64,000 bases of DNA from Actinacidiphila oryziradicis (GTDB lineage Bacteria > Actinomycetota > Actinomycetes > Streptomycetales > Streptomycetaceae), in assembly GCF_005047355.1 (NCBI RefSeq), contig NZ_SUMC01000003.1, positions 266,506-330,505 of the forward strand, written 5' to 3'. A model generated the notes under the pieces. The model ran no database searches. It was not told the DNA's origin and saw nothing but the letters and a program-made list of their open reading frames with translations. Positions within the stretch are counted from its first letter, which is position 1; every line of letters begins with the position of its first letter. The translations under genes and the position numbers were made by a program. Below, piece after piece: positions 26,861 through 35,663 of the stretch.

Positions 26861-27300
26861 ATGGCGGGAGACAGCCGCGAGAGACTCCTGAGGACGGGTT
26901 CTTCCTTGCTGGCCACAACGTTCGGAAATCTGCGGCAGGCGTTCGCGCTGCATGTGGGGATCAGCAGGCCTCGGCTCCAGGTGCTGATGCGTCTGTGGAG
27001 GGCCGGCGAGACCAGCCACAGCGATCTGCGGCACCTCTTGTCGCTCGACGGGGCAAGCGTGACGCGCCTCATCAAGGAGTTCGAGGCTGAGGGGCTGATC
27101 ACCCGGCGCATCGACCCCGGGGACAATCGCTACACCCTGGCCCGCCTGACACCCGCCGGTGAGCAAGCCGCCGCCGAACCGCGCGGGTCCACCAGACCTA
27201 CCAGGAGCGACTGCTCGACGGCGTCGCAGCGCACGAGCGGGAGGCCGTACTGCGGATCCTCCGGCGCCTGGATACCAATATCAGCGGCATTGCGTCCCGA
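26861..27300 (+). pseudogene. MarR-family regulator, frameshifted near its C-terminus
   Basis: The first 105 residues are a normal MarR winged helix (SRPRLQVLMRLWRAGETSHS, 'LSLDGASVTRLIKEFEAEGL', 'RRIDPGDNRYTLARLTPAGE'). After AAAE at about 27177 the frame turns into Arg/Pro-rich sequence. The family's C-terminal dimerisation helix (VHQTYQERLLDGVAAHERE ... LRRLDTNIS) is found in the +2 frame directly after, so one base is missing. Either a recent pseudogene or a sequencing error. Its own operators at 26810-26841 are preserved. Confidence 0.8.
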
Positions 27301-27888
27301 TCGCGCTGGTCCGGGTCGCCGCCCACCGGTACTGGAACAACGGCATCTGACCCAACGGCGAAGGCTGCCCCACACCGAGCCGACCGGTCACCACCGTGTC
27401 GCTCACCACCACCACGCCCGCCGCGCCGACACCTCACGGCTCCTCGCTCCGCCTGCACTGACCCACGAGACACGGTCCGCGCAGGTCGGCACCGGCCCCG
27501 CCTCCACCTAACGTTCCCCACTCCCCGCCTCCCTTGTGATCCGGTCGATCTCGTCCTTCACGCACCGCTGCACCGGCCGTGGCCCGCCACGCCTCGCAGC
27601 CGTCGCCACCCACCGCTCCCATCGGCTGGTCGCGCGATCACCTGCCCACTTACCCCTGCCGCGCCGCCCCCTGACGAACCGCACGCCCGAGGACCGAGAG
27701 GACCTGCCTTTGCCCACGACACCGCCAGCGACCTCGCCGCCGCACCACCCGCCGCAGTCACCCACCCAAGCCGGGGCCGCGACCAGCGTGTCAGGAGCGG
27801 GACAACCCAACACTCCCAACGCCGCTGTTTCCACACGATCGGCATGCGTTCGGCTCTGGTCCGACGCGGACGGGCAGGGTGCGGTCCG
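27301..27888. other. Non-coding or decayed stretch
   Basis: Both strands show only composition-driven frames rich in Pro, Arg and His. No recognisable domain, operator or terminator. Probably relic DNA between the broken marR and patatin genes. Confidence 0.4.
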
Positions 27889-28242
27889 ATGACGGTTGCC
27901 TTCGTGCTCCAAGGCGGAGCAGGCCTTGCGGCGGTCCAGGTCGGGATGCTGCAGGCCCTGACCGATGCCGGCATCCGCCCCGACCTCGTCGTCGGCTCCT
28001 CAGCCGGTGCGCTCAACGCCGTCGCTTTCGCCCAGGACCCGACAGCCGATGGGCTTGATCACCTGCAGCGCCTGTGGACCGGCGCCCGGCGTAGCGACGT
28101 GTTCCCCGTGCGCCTGGGCTCCCTGGTCACGGCGGATGGGGGCCTCGATCTCCACGCCCGCCCGGTCCAGGTCCCCCGTCCACACCGACCCGGCGTCGAT
28201 GGAACGGTAATCGAACCAAGAGGTGCCGCGCTTCAGCCATAG
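27889..28242 (+). pseudogene. Patatin-like phospholipase, C-terminally truncated
   Basis: Starts well: TVAFVLQGGAGLAAVQVGML holds the oxyanion-hole GGxG motif and VVGSSAGALNAVAF the GxSxG nucleophile serine. After about 90 residues (LVTADGGLDLHARP) similarity ends and the frame runs to a stop at 28242. It lacks the Asp-Gly half of the Ser-Asp dyad that lies about 100 residues later in complete patatins, so it cannot be a working lipase. Confidence 0.75.
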
Positions 28243-28809
28243 CCACGCATGCGCCAGCAGTCCCTGCGGCAAGGAGAAGGTGACCGGCCCGGCAGCGCTG
28301 AGCCGACGGACACCGCGCTCCGAGACTCCGTACAACTCCAGGTCAACTGGTGCACCTCATCGAAGTGCTCACGGGCCGCGGGTTCACCCCGCGAGACGTC
28401 CCCCAGAGCCCGATTGGAGTCCGCGGCCGCTTTCTGGACGGCTTCAGCCGCTTCAACAATGGGCGTGGGTCCTTCCAGAACGACGACCCGGACACAGCGC
28501 ATGAGCGGATCGAACGCGTCACGCAGGGCGGTGCGGAGCTCCTGGATGCCCGCCAACTCCTCCTGCGGGTCGGCCAGCTGGGCGTAGACGTCGCCGACTC
28601 TCCAGTAGAGCTCGCCTGTGACGTGAGCCTGCTCGATGAGTTCCAGGTACGGTGCGGCGTACCTCCCGGATGCGGCTGTGATGCTGGGCCTGCGCTGAGG
28701 CTTCCGCCTGGACCCTTGCAGCCCGGGGGTTGCCCTGGGTGGTCACCCAGCTCGCCAGCACCGCCATCCCGCCGGTGAAGACCGCGACCCACACCGTACT
28801 GTCCGCCAC
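28233..28809 (-). pseudogene. Membrane-anchored coiled-coil protein, frameshifted
   Basis: From GTG 28809 the frame gives a TM segment (STVWVAVFTGGMAVLASWVT) and a charged helix (ASAQAQHHSRIREVRR) resembling small Streptomyces membrane proteins of unknown role. Near 28655 the reading frame must shift to continue as YLELIEQAHVTGELYWRVGD ... LADPQEELAGIQELRTALRD, a helical, coiled-coil-like region that runs to about 28350. The two halves are in different frames, so the gene is broken. Function unknown. Confidence 0.6.
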
Positions 28810-29379
28810 ACGCCCCAGTGTCGTCGAGCAGCCTTCCTGCTGTCGAGAAGACCTCCGGCTGCCGAAGCCCGCCCCGATACCTGTCAGTCGAGCACTCCGC
28901 CGTGGGCAGATGACAGGAAGCCGCCCTGCCGCAGGCCCTCGGTCCCATGCCGCGGAGGCCCTCAGACCCGCGGGCAAGCACCTGAGATCGGGTATTGACG
29001 GCCTCATACTCCATGCCGCGTGCCCGGCCGGCTTCCTCGGGCGCGCCCAAGCTGAGCGATGAGGGCGACCAGATTGTCTTGCGTGGCCAATTGCACCTGA
29101 CCGAAGACGCCCTACGGCCGGTTCGAGCTCGACATGACCTCCCACCTCGATCTCGCCGCCGCGGCGGCCATCGTGCCTGGCCTTCGTACGGCGCCTGATC
29201 CTGTTCGTGCCTCGGTCACCTCCCGTGGCGGAGAGGGCTGAATGGGCAGATGGGCGCGGCGCATCCCCCGTAAGAGCTACAGGAGCTGTCCATCCGCGGG
29301 TGATTCGCGGACGTCAGCGGGTTCCTAGCGTGGTCGTCAGGTCGCCGCCGGTGCGACCACTGCTACAGGGGAGGTCACG
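28810..29379. other. Long gap without a gene
   Basis: No recognisable protein on either strand. The last 60 bases must contain the promoter of the CPBP protease gene. Confidence 0.4.
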
Positions 29380-30258
29380 ATGGGCACAATTGCCACCGCT
29401 CAGCACGACGCAGGCTCCGGCCTGGAGAAAAATCATGACGGCCGGGGCGGCCGTTTCCGCCGGATGGTCCGTTCTCCGCTGGGCTGGATGGTGACGGGCA
29501 TCGTCGGTGTCGGCCTGGTCTCGGATCTGACGGCGACGGCCCCCGGTCCGGTGCCGGTGCTGGGAGCGGCCGTCGCGTTGGCTTTTTACTGGATGGTCAT
29601 GCGCCGAGTCGCGCGACGCTCCACGTCGGAGATCGCCCGGCGGGGGGCTGGCCGGGAGGCGCTGCTCGGGGCGGGGGCCGGCTTGGGCTTCATCCTGGTC
29701 TCCGCCCTCTTGATCACCACGTTCGGGGGGTACTCGTTCTCTTGGGCAGGCAACGGTTTCCTTTCGGTCGTATGGTCCGCGGTCATGGTGCAGATGGGCG
29801 CTGCGGTCACCGAGGAGTTGATGTTCCGTGGTCTGGCCCTGCAGGCATTGGAACAGCGGTGGGGCAGTCGGGTCTCCCTCGTGGCCACCGGGTTGTTCTT
29901 CGGCGTTGCTCACCTGGCCGCTCCGGGAGCCAGTGTGTGGAGTGCGCTGGCGATCGCTCTTGAGGCCGGCATCATGCTGGGGGCCGCGTTCCTGTGGCGG
30001 CGTAGCATCTGGTTCGTCGTGGGTCTGCACTTCGCCTGGAACCTCGCTGAGCAGCTGCTTGGCATCCCGGTCTCCGGGCACGCCCTTGGGGGTCTGTTCA
30101 CCGTTGACGTCCATGGCCCGGCCCTGCTGACCGGTGGCGGCTTCGGCTTGGAGACGTCGATCGTGCCCGTCGTCATCGGTGTGCTGCTCGCCGTCCGGAT
30201 GTTCGTGCTCGCCCGGCGGAGCGGTGGTCTGCTGCCCCGGCGGCGTGCCCGGCACTGA
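29380..30258 (+). CDS. CPBP-family intramembrane metalloprotease
   Basis: 292 residues, about eight TM segments. The three CPBP (CAAX protease/bacteriocin-processing) motifs are present: EExxxR as EELMFR (145-150), FxxxH as FGVAH, and HxxxN/D in 'LHFAWN'. It would cleave membrane peptides within the bilayer; targets are unknown. ATG 29380 follows GGGGAGG by five bases. Only 29 bases separate it from the histidine kinase gene, so it probably belongs to the same operon. Confidence 0.9.
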   Translation: MGTIATAQHDAGSGLEKNHDGRGGRFRRMVRSPLGWMVTGIVGVGLVSDLTATAPGPVPVLGAAVALAFYWMVMRRVARRSTSEIARRGAGREALLGAGAGLGFILVSALLITTFGGYSFSWAGNGFLSVVWSAVMVQMGAAVTEELMFRGLALQALEQRWGSRVSLVATGLFFGVAHLAAPGASVWSALAIALEAGIMLGAAFLWRRSIWFVVGLHFAWNLAEQLLGIPVSGHALGGLFTVDVHGPALLTGGGFGLETSIVPVVIGVLLAVRMFVLARRSGGLLPRRRARH

Positions 30259-30287
30259 GACAGGCCGACTGGAGGAAAACGGAAGTG

Positions 30288-31517
30288 ATGTCTCGTCAGG
30301 CGCCCTGGTGCTCTCCGCAGCTCCGGGCACCGCTCGACTGGTGGGGGGAGCAGGATGCCTCCCTCAAGGACGGCGTCCTGGCCGTGGTGCTCACCCTGCT
30401 GGCCTTCGTGCCGACCCTGTCGCCTATCGGGGCACAGATCGGTGATCTGCCCGGGCGGTCGGCGGACGCGTTGAGTATCGGGCTGGCTTTGGCCCAGACC
30501 CTGCCGCTGGTGGCCCGCCGTCGGCGGCCCGCAGGGTGTCTGGCTGTCGTGGGGTGCGCGTTCGCCGTGGATCAGGCGCTGGGCTTCGCGACGACGTTCG
30601 CGAGCATGGGGCTGTATCTGGCGCTGTATTCGGCCGGGGCCCATCAGGTCCGCTTCCGCTATGGTGCGGCGGCCGTGGGGAGTGCGGGCTATGCCGTCCT
30701 GGCCGTCGTCCTGCACCACCTCGGCTCACCGCAGGGGATCCCGGACTATCTCGCGTTCTATCTGGCTCTGGCCGCCGTCTGGCTGGTGGGGAGTATCGTG
30801 CGCATGCGGCGGGTGGAAGAGGCGGAGCGGCGGAGGCTGGCCTCCGAGGTGGCCACGGCCGCCGAGCGGGCACGGATTGCCCGCGAGTTGCACGACGTGG
30901 TCACCCACCACGTGACGGCCATGGTGGTCCAGGCGGACGCGGCACAGGTCCTACTCACGTCCGGGCCGGAACGGGCCGGCGAGGGACTGGCGGCCGTCAG
31001 CGACACCGGCCGACGAGCGCTGACGGAGCTGCGATATCTGCTCGGCGTGCTAGAGGCGACCGGCGAGTCCGCGGCCGCCGACCCGGCGCGCGCGGACCGG
31101 GCACCCACCCTGGGACGCGTGGGAGACCTCGTCGAGCAGGCCCGCAGGTCAGGCCAGCCGGTCGAGTTTAGCGAGCAGGGTGAGCGGCGCCCGCAGTCCG
31201 TGGACGTGGAGCTGGCCGCGTACCGCGTGGTCCAGGAAGCGCTCACCAACGCGATGAAGCACGCGGCCGGGCAGCAGACACGGGTCCTTCTCCGGCACGG
31301 CGAGCAGCGCATCGAGATCTCGGTGACCACCGACGGGCCCATGGCCTCCACCCAGGCCGCACCCCTCGCGCGAAAGTCGGGCCCGGAGGGCGGACGAGGA
31401 CTGGCAGGGCTGCGTGCACGGGTGCGGATGCTCGATGGTGAACTGGAGGCCAGTCCCCGGGCCGACGGCGGGTTCGAGGTCCGCGCCACGATTCCATCCA
31501 AGCCCGTTCAGGAGTGA
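30288..31517 (+). CDS. Sensor histidine kinase (NarL/DesK type)
   Basis: 409 residues. Four to five TM helices occupy residues 25-165. The HisKA_3 phospho-acceptor helix ARIARELHDVVTHHVTAMVV (His202) follows, then an ATP-binding HATPase_c domain with the N box 'EALTNAMKHA' and G box 'GGRGLAGLRAR'. Typical of membrane-stress sensing kinases of Streptomyces. ATG 30288 has GGAGG 13 bases upstream; the adjacent GTG 30285 is possible. The response regulator follows after four bases. Confidence 0.94.
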   Translation: MSRQAPWCSPQLRAPLDWWGEQDASLKDGVLAVVLTLLAFVPTLSPIGAQIGDLPGRSADALSIGLALAQTLPLVARRRRPAGCLAVVGCAFAVDQALGFATTFASMGLYLALYSAGAHQVRFRYGAAAVGSAGYAVLAVVLHHLGSPQGIPDYLAFYLALAAVWLVGSIVRMRRVEEAERRRLASEVATAAERARIARELHDVVTHHVTAMVVQADAAQVLLTSGPERAGEGLAAVSDTGRRALTELRYLLGVLEATGESAAADPARADRAPTLGRVGDLVEQARRSGQPVEFSEQGERRPQSVDVELAAYRVVQEALTNAMKHAAGQQTRVLLRHGEQRIEISVTTDGPMASTQAAPLARKSGPEGGRGLAGLRARVRMLDGELEASPRADGGFEVRATIPSKPVQE

Positions 31518-31521
31518 CCCC

Positions 31522-32214
31522 GTGAGTGATGCGCCGCAACCGATCCGTGTGCTCGTCTGCGACGACCAGGCACTGGTGCGGACGGGCTACGTCACCATCT
31601 TCTCCGCGCAGCCCGACATAGAGGTCGTCGGCGAGGCCGAGAACGGGCACGCGGCGGTTCAGGCCGCGCGGCGGCTGTGCCCCCACGTCGTCGTGATGGA
31701 CATCCGGATGCCCCTGCTCGACGGTATCCAGGCGACCCGGCAACTGGCCGGTCCCGATGCCGAGGCACCGCCGAAGGTGCTGGTCGTCACCACGTTCAAC
31801 GTCGACGCCTACGTGTATGACGCACTGCGGGCCGGAGCCAGCGGCTTCCTCCTCAAGGACGCGCCTCCGGCGGAACTGGTGAACGGCATCCGGACGGTCG
31901 CCCGGGGCGAGGCACTACTGGCACCCGCAGTCACCCGCCACCTCATCGGCCACTTCGCCGAACACCTGCGGCCGGCCGAGACCTCCCGGCCGGCCAAGGA
32001 GGACGTGGCGCACGCGCTGACACCCCGCGAACTGGAGGTGCTCCGGCAGATCGCCGAGGGGCTGTCGAATGCGGAGATCGCCGCAGAGCTGTTCATCACC
32101 CCCGAGACGGTCAAGACCTATGTGTCGCGGATCCTGGCGAAACTCGGCCTGCGCGACCGGGTCCAAGCGGTCGTCCTCGCGTACCGGGTGGGGCTCGTGT
32201 CCGGCACGTTGTGA
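31522..32214 (+). CDS. NarL/FixJ-family response regulator
   Basis: 230 residues. Receiver domain with the acidic pair (VLVCDDQ), phospho-acceptor Asp60 in VVMDIRMP and Lys in 'FLLKDAPP'. C-terminal LuxR-type HTH: LTPRELEVLRQIAEGLSNAE, then 'ETVKTYVSRILAKL'. GTG 31522 lies eight bases after AGGAG, which overlaps the end of the kinase gene. It forms a two-component pair with that kinase; the CPBP protease gene upstream is a natural candidate partner. Confidence 0.95.
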   Translation: MSDAPQPIRVLVCDDQALVRTGYVTIFSAQPDIEVVGEAENGHAAVQAARRLCPHVVVMDIRMPLLDGIQATRQLAGPDAEAPPKVLVVTTFNVDAYVYDALRAGASGFLLKDAPPAELVNGIRTVARGEALLAPAVTRHLIGHFAEHLRPAETSRPAKEDVAHALTPRELEVLRQIAEGLSNAEIAAELFITPETVKTYVSRILAKLGLRDRVQAVVLAYRVGLVSGTL

Positions 32215-32239
32215 ATCATCGCCGCACGCGCGAACACTC

Positions 32240-32258
32240 TCACAACGACCGGTTGTGA
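32240..32258. terminator. Stem-loop TCACAAC-N5-GTTGTGA after the two-component operon
   Basis: Perfect 7-bp inverted repeat 26 bases after the response-regulator stop. It may be a weak terminator or, given the repeated TCACAAC in the next hairpin, a protein-binding site. Confidence 0.5.
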
Positions 32259-32318
32259 CAGTCGCCGTGGCCGGTCGGTTCCTCCAGCGTTCTCCCAGGT
32301 CGGTGCTCGCGAAAGTCC

Positions 32319-32342
32319 TCTCACAACCTTCGGGTTTTGAGA
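32319..32342. terminator. Stem-loop with TTCG tetraloop
   Basis: Ten-base stem with one mismatch (TCTCACAACC / GGTTTTGAGA) closed by a stable TTCG loop. Likely RNA hairpin and terminator of the CPBP-kinase-regulator operon. It repeats the TCACAAC word of the hairpin 80 bases upstream. Confidence 0.65.
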
Positions 32343-32390
32343 AGCGGTTGGGAGAGGACCTCGGATGTTCCGGAAACTTCGGGGCACCTC

Positions 32391-32714
32391 ATGTCTTCGG
32401 GCGGGACCATTGCCGCATGGTTGTCCGCGTTCGCCGCGCCTGGACAAGTGCTGGCCGCGGTCTACGAGGACGCGGTGACCAGGCCGCTGGCGACGTCGAC
32501 CTTCACGGTACTCACCGACCCAGCAGTGCTGCCGATGCTGGTCGGCTTGGCCAAAGCGCGCCTGGGCGGGGCGGATGTTCCTCGCGGTCCCGCTGTTCGT
32601 CGCCTCGGCGACCAAGCCCTGAGCCGCTTGCGGGCCGTCAGTGCGCGAAGGCCGGCCCCTGGTCAGGATCCGATCGCGGGCCTCGGCCGGGGCGGTCGCG
32701 GTTGGTGCCGGTGA
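32391..32714 (+). CDS. Uncertain small reading frame, possibly a gene fragment
   Basis: From ATG 32391 the first 65 residues have balanced composition (SSGGTIAAWLSAFAAPGQVL ... VLPMLVGLAKARLGG) but the rest is Arg-rich and overlaps a resolvase remnant on the other strand. No family recognised and no good RBS. May be the start of a lost gene. Confidence 0.25.
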   Translation: MSSGGTIAAWLSAFAAPGQVLAAVYEDAVTRPLATSTFTVLTDPAVLPMLVGLAKARLGGADVPRGPAVRRLGDQALSRLRAVSARRPAPGQDPIAGLGRGGRGWCR

Positions 32715-32778
32715 GCCCTTGGTCGAGGTAGATGCGGTCCTCGGCCACGCCCAGAGCGAGCAGGATCTCACGCCGCCC
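32638..32778 (-). pseudogene. Serine recombinase (resolvase/invertase) remnant
   Basis: A 46-codon open stretch without a start encodes EILLALGVAEDRIYLDQGLT-GTNRDRPG. That is the segment after the catalytic serine in Streptomyces small serine recombinases; the catalytic N-terminus and DNA-binding C-terminus are missing. A trace of a former mobile element in this accessory region. Confidence 0.6.
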
Positions 32779-32900
32779 TTACAGACGCCTGCCGGGAACT
32801 TCCGATGTCGTGGCTGGGTCGGGTTCGCGCTGGCTGCGGGGTTCGGTCAGATCTTCGGGTGGGTCCCTCGCGTAGTGGCCGTGTCCTTCCACCGGCGCGT

Positions 32901-34094
32901 TCATGTGGTGTGGGGTCGCTCGTTGCGGAACAGGGGAACGGCGAACGCGGCGGCCAGCACGGCGGCCGAGCCGAAGACGCTGAGTGCGGTGGGGAACCCG
33001 GCGGGCAGCAGGACCGCGAAGAGGAGGCTGCCCAGCCCCAGGCCGGCGAACAGGGTGAACACGTTGAGGCCCATCGCTTGGCCGCGGTGGCCGGGCAGGT
33101 CGGTGACGATGCCGCCGAGCGGTGGTTGGGTCATGTCGTAACCCAGGGAGAGGGCGACGATGGCGGCTTGCACGGCGGGCCGGGGCAGCGGTGTGGCCAG
33201 CAGGAGAGCGCAGGCCGCAGTGATGGCGACGCCGGCGGGGATGATGCGGGCGCGGCCGTAGCGGTCGGCGAGGTGGCCGATGACCGGGCCGAGCAGGAAG
33301 CCGGGGATGCCGTAGCCGAGCAGCGCCAGCCCGATGCTGTGCTCGCCGAGCCCGAACCGCTGGGTCAGGTAGAGCCCCAGCCAGGTGTAGATCCCGGACT
33401 GCAGCACCGCGTTGATCAGCACGTAGCTGTAGGTGCGTCGCCCGCGCGCGTTGCGCAGCAGCGACGCGTACCCCGTGGCCACGGCGCGCAGGGGGGGCAC
33501 CGCGGCGGGCCGTGGTGTCTTGGGAATCAGCCGGGTTGCGGCGGCGAGGACGAGCAGTGCCAGTCCGCCCGCGCTGGCGGCCAGGAAGGGCCCGGGCCAG
33601 CCGATGAGGGGTTCGAGCAGCGCCCCGCCGGCGGCGCCTGCCGCGATTCCTCCGGCCATTCCGCCGAACAGCCAGCCCAAGGCTCGGCCTCGCTTGTGGA
33701 ACGGGAACGCGTCGCCGATCAGGGTCAGCGAGATCGGCACTACACCGCTGGCCCCGATGGCGGTGACCAGCCGCATTCCGACGAAGGTGCCCGTGTTGCC
33801 GGTGAACGCGGTGGCCGCGGTGAGTACGGTGAACGCCACGAGGGATGCGATGATCAGCGGTCGGCGCCCGAGCCGGTCGGACAGCGGGCCCCATACCAGG
33901 GTCATCGCCCCGTAGGGGATCAGGTAGGCCGGTACCGCCAGGCCGACCACGCCGGGCGTGGTGTGGAAGACCTTCGCCAGCTGCGGCAGGATCGGCGCGA
34001 TCATGAATGCCTGCGCGAAGATCACGAACGCGGTTGCGGTCAGGAGCGGCAGCAGCCCTCGCCGGGCAGCGGGTGGGGCCGGTTGGTCGGACAT
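32901..34094 (-). CDS. MFS transporter (12 TM, DHA1-like)
   Basis: 397 residues with twelve predicted TM helices and the motif A sequence 'GPLSDRLGRRPLII' between TM2 and TM3, repeated in the second half as 'GHLADRYGRARII'. Short N-terminus. ATG 34094 is preceded by GAGGAAGAGG. Probably a drug or metabolite exporter; substrate unknown. A lone gene between remnants, and one of the few intact genes in this part of the island. Confidence 0.9.
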   Translation of the reverse strand: MSDQPAPPAARRGLLPLLTATAFVIFAQAFMIAPILPQLAKVFHTTPGVVGLAVPAYLIPYGAMTLVWGPLSDRLGRRPLIIASLVAFTVLTAATAFTGNTGTFVGMRLVTAIGASGVVPISLTLIGDAFPFHKRGRALGWLFGGMAGGIAAGAAGGALLEPLIGWPGPFLAASAGGLALLVLAAATRLIPKTPRPAAVPPLRAVATGYASLLRNARGRRTYSYVLINAVLQSGIYTWLGLYLTQRFGLGEHSIGLALLGYGIPGFLLGPVIGHLADRYGRARIIPAGVAITAACALLLATPLPRPAVQAAIVALSLGYDMTQPPLGGIVTDLPGHRGQAMGLNVFTLFAGLGLGSLLFAVLLPAGFPTALSVFGSAAVLAAAFAVPLFRNERPHTT

Positions 34095-34463
34095 GTGTTC
34101 CTCTTCCTCTTCCTCGCTCTTGCTCCCGCCGCCGTGCCGGGGGCGGCGGGCGTGCCGGTATCCCTCGGTCAGGGCTGCGGGGGGCGATGGGCTGCCGGGA
34201 CGTTGATCGCAGGCCGCGCGGCAGGCCCGCCGTCAGGGCTGCTCCGGCCGCCCAGGCCGCCAATGGAGACGGCGCGGCCGGAGAAGTAAGCAGTTCCTCG
34301 TTTTCGTTAGAGCTAGCCACAGGCATCACGCCGGTGGATCAAGGCGTAGACGGCGGCGATGCCCGCGGCATCCGCCAGCAGCCCGCCAGTGGTCAGGGAG
34401 ATCAGGCGACCGAGCCGCCGATATCAGGTGCTTCCTCCGTGATTTTCATCACGCGGATCATGG
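34095..34463. other. Promoter region of the MFS gene plus relic DNA
   Basis: Holds the upstream region of the MFS gene and a short hydrophobic C-terminal remnant at 34313-34420. No intact gene. Confidence 0.4.
34313..34420 (-). pseudogene. C-terminal remnant of a membrane protein
   Basis: Thirty-five codons before a TAG encode a membrane-like helix (LISLTTGGLLADAAGIAAVY then ALIHRRDACG). No start or N-terminal part remains; the IS3 remnant begins close by. Family unknown. Confidence 0.35.
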
Positions 34464-34800
34464 TTGTCATACACGTCGATCAAGCTCACAACCCGGCTGC
34501 TCCGGGCGGAAATTGAAGCTTCCATGGGGCCGGTGGGCGACTCGTATGACAACGCCCTTGCCGGGAACCTGTGGATGCTGATCAAGACCGAGTGCGTCCG
34601 GGGCCGCACCTTCGCCACCCAGGGCGAAGCGAACCTGGCGCTGTTCGAGTACTTCGACGGCTTCTACAACAGCCGGCGCATCCAGAAGCAGCTCGGCTTC
34701 CTTAAGCCCCATCGAGTTCGAGGAGAAGTACTACGCTGACCAGGCGATGGCCGAACAAGCGAACTTCAACCACCGTCAACCCCTTCTGACCAGCTGTTCA
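34464..34800 (+). mobile_element. IS3-family transposase (OrfB) C-terminal remnant
   Basis: Encodes SYTSIKLTTRLL, 'GDSYDNALAGNLWMLIKTE' and 'FEYFDGFYNSRRIQKQLGFL', the end of the DDE integrase core of IS3-type OrfB. The final catalytic Glu of the DDE triad is not kept (ENLW is usual; here GNLW). After 34700 the ending continues in another frame (EEKYYADQAMAEQANF), so it is also frameshifted. No N-terminal half or inverted repeats remain. Confidence 0.85.
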
Positions 34801-34847
34801 GCACCTCCCGCACAACGGGGGAACCTCACCTCCCGAACGGCCGTCCC

Positions 34848-35285
34848 GGTCAGGAGGGCCTGGTCGAGGCGCGAGCCGCGCGGCACGGCGGTCAGCTGCC
34901 TCCGTACCAGGTGTGCAGCCAGCCGGTCATCTGGGTGATCTCGCCGGTCTGGCTGGCGACGATCTGCCGAGCCAGAGCGGTCAGCTGCGGGTGGTCGGCA
35001 CGGCCGGCCACGGTACGTGCCTCGATGACGGCCATCTTGTGGTGCGCGATCATCCCGGTCAGGAACGCCTGGTCGAAGCGGGAGCCGCGCGGCACGGTGG
35101 CCAGCTGCTTGGTCATGGTGTTCATCTCGGTGCCCATGGTGGCGCTCAGCCGCCTCACACCGGCGGGGGCGCGGTGCTGGGCCTGGGCGGGTGTCACTCC
35201 GTACCAGGTGTGCAGCCAGCCGGTCATCTGGGTGATCTCGCCGGTCTGGCTGGCGATGATCTGCCGAGCCAATGCTTGATCAGTT
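34848..35285. repeat. Imperfect direct repeats in the DUF305 remnant
   Basis: About 86 bases at 34900-34987 recur at 35200-35285 with a few mismatches, and 34848-34896 recurs at 35058-35106. Consistent with the two-half structure of DUF305 plus a local duplication or deletion that moved the stop codon. Confidence 0.75.
34892..35281 (-). pseudogene. DUF305 protein, N-terminally truncated
   Basis: DUF305 (ferritin-like four-helix, often metal-linked, exported) is recognised from RFDQAFLTGMIAHHKMAVIE with its HH pair and from ALARQIVASQTGEITQMTGW. Only the end of the first half-domain (ALARQIIASQTGEITQMTGW) remains upstream. It stops at 35281, where the ISAs1 remnant begins, so the signal peptide and first HH motif are lost. 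A further partial unit lies beyond its stop (34848-34891). Confidence 0.8.
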
Positions 35286-35291
35286 GCCCCG

Positions 35292-35561
35292 GTGAGCAGA
35301 GCGGATCTGCGACGGCTGGTCAGTCGCGCCGAACTCGTCCGCGACCACTGGAAGATCGAGGCCCTGCACCATGTCCGCGACATTACCTTCGCCGAGGACG
35401 CCTCCCAGCTGCGGACCGGCAACGCGCCCCGCGCGATGGCCACCTGGCGCAACCTCGCCATCGGAGCCCTCCGCACGGCCGGAGTGAAGAACATCGCGGC
35501 CGGCCTCCGCCGCAACGCCCGCGACCCTCGCCGCCCCCTCGCACTCCTCGGCCTCGGATGA
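35292..35561 (+). mobile_element. ISAs1-family transposase C-terminal remnant
   Basis: Encodes [20 protein letters not shown], '[20 protein letters not shown]' and '[20 protein letters not shown]', the well-conserved end of ISAs1-type DDE transposases. The N-terminal three quarters are absent. The remnant abuts the truncated DUF305 gene, so its insertion probably broke that gene. Confidence 0.85.
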
Positions 35562-35663
35562 TCACGAACCGGACGTCATGCGACTACGCCGAAGCCCCGC
35601 CCCAGGGGCCGGCTCGTTGAGTCAGGCCGGGAGGATGGGTGATCGACGTGGAGGGCTGCGTGA

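Noticed and set aside
28190..28230. A short GGTAATCGAACC-like stretch reminiscent of a tRNA T-arm
   Set aside because: No acceptor stem, anticodon arm or CCA-proximal structure fits around it.
28000..28335. Minus-strand frame of 111 codons with LSAAGPVTFSLPQGLLAHAW
   Set aside because: Overlaps the patatin fragment and only its first third looks protein-like; no family or RBS. May be a relic but not supported as a gene.
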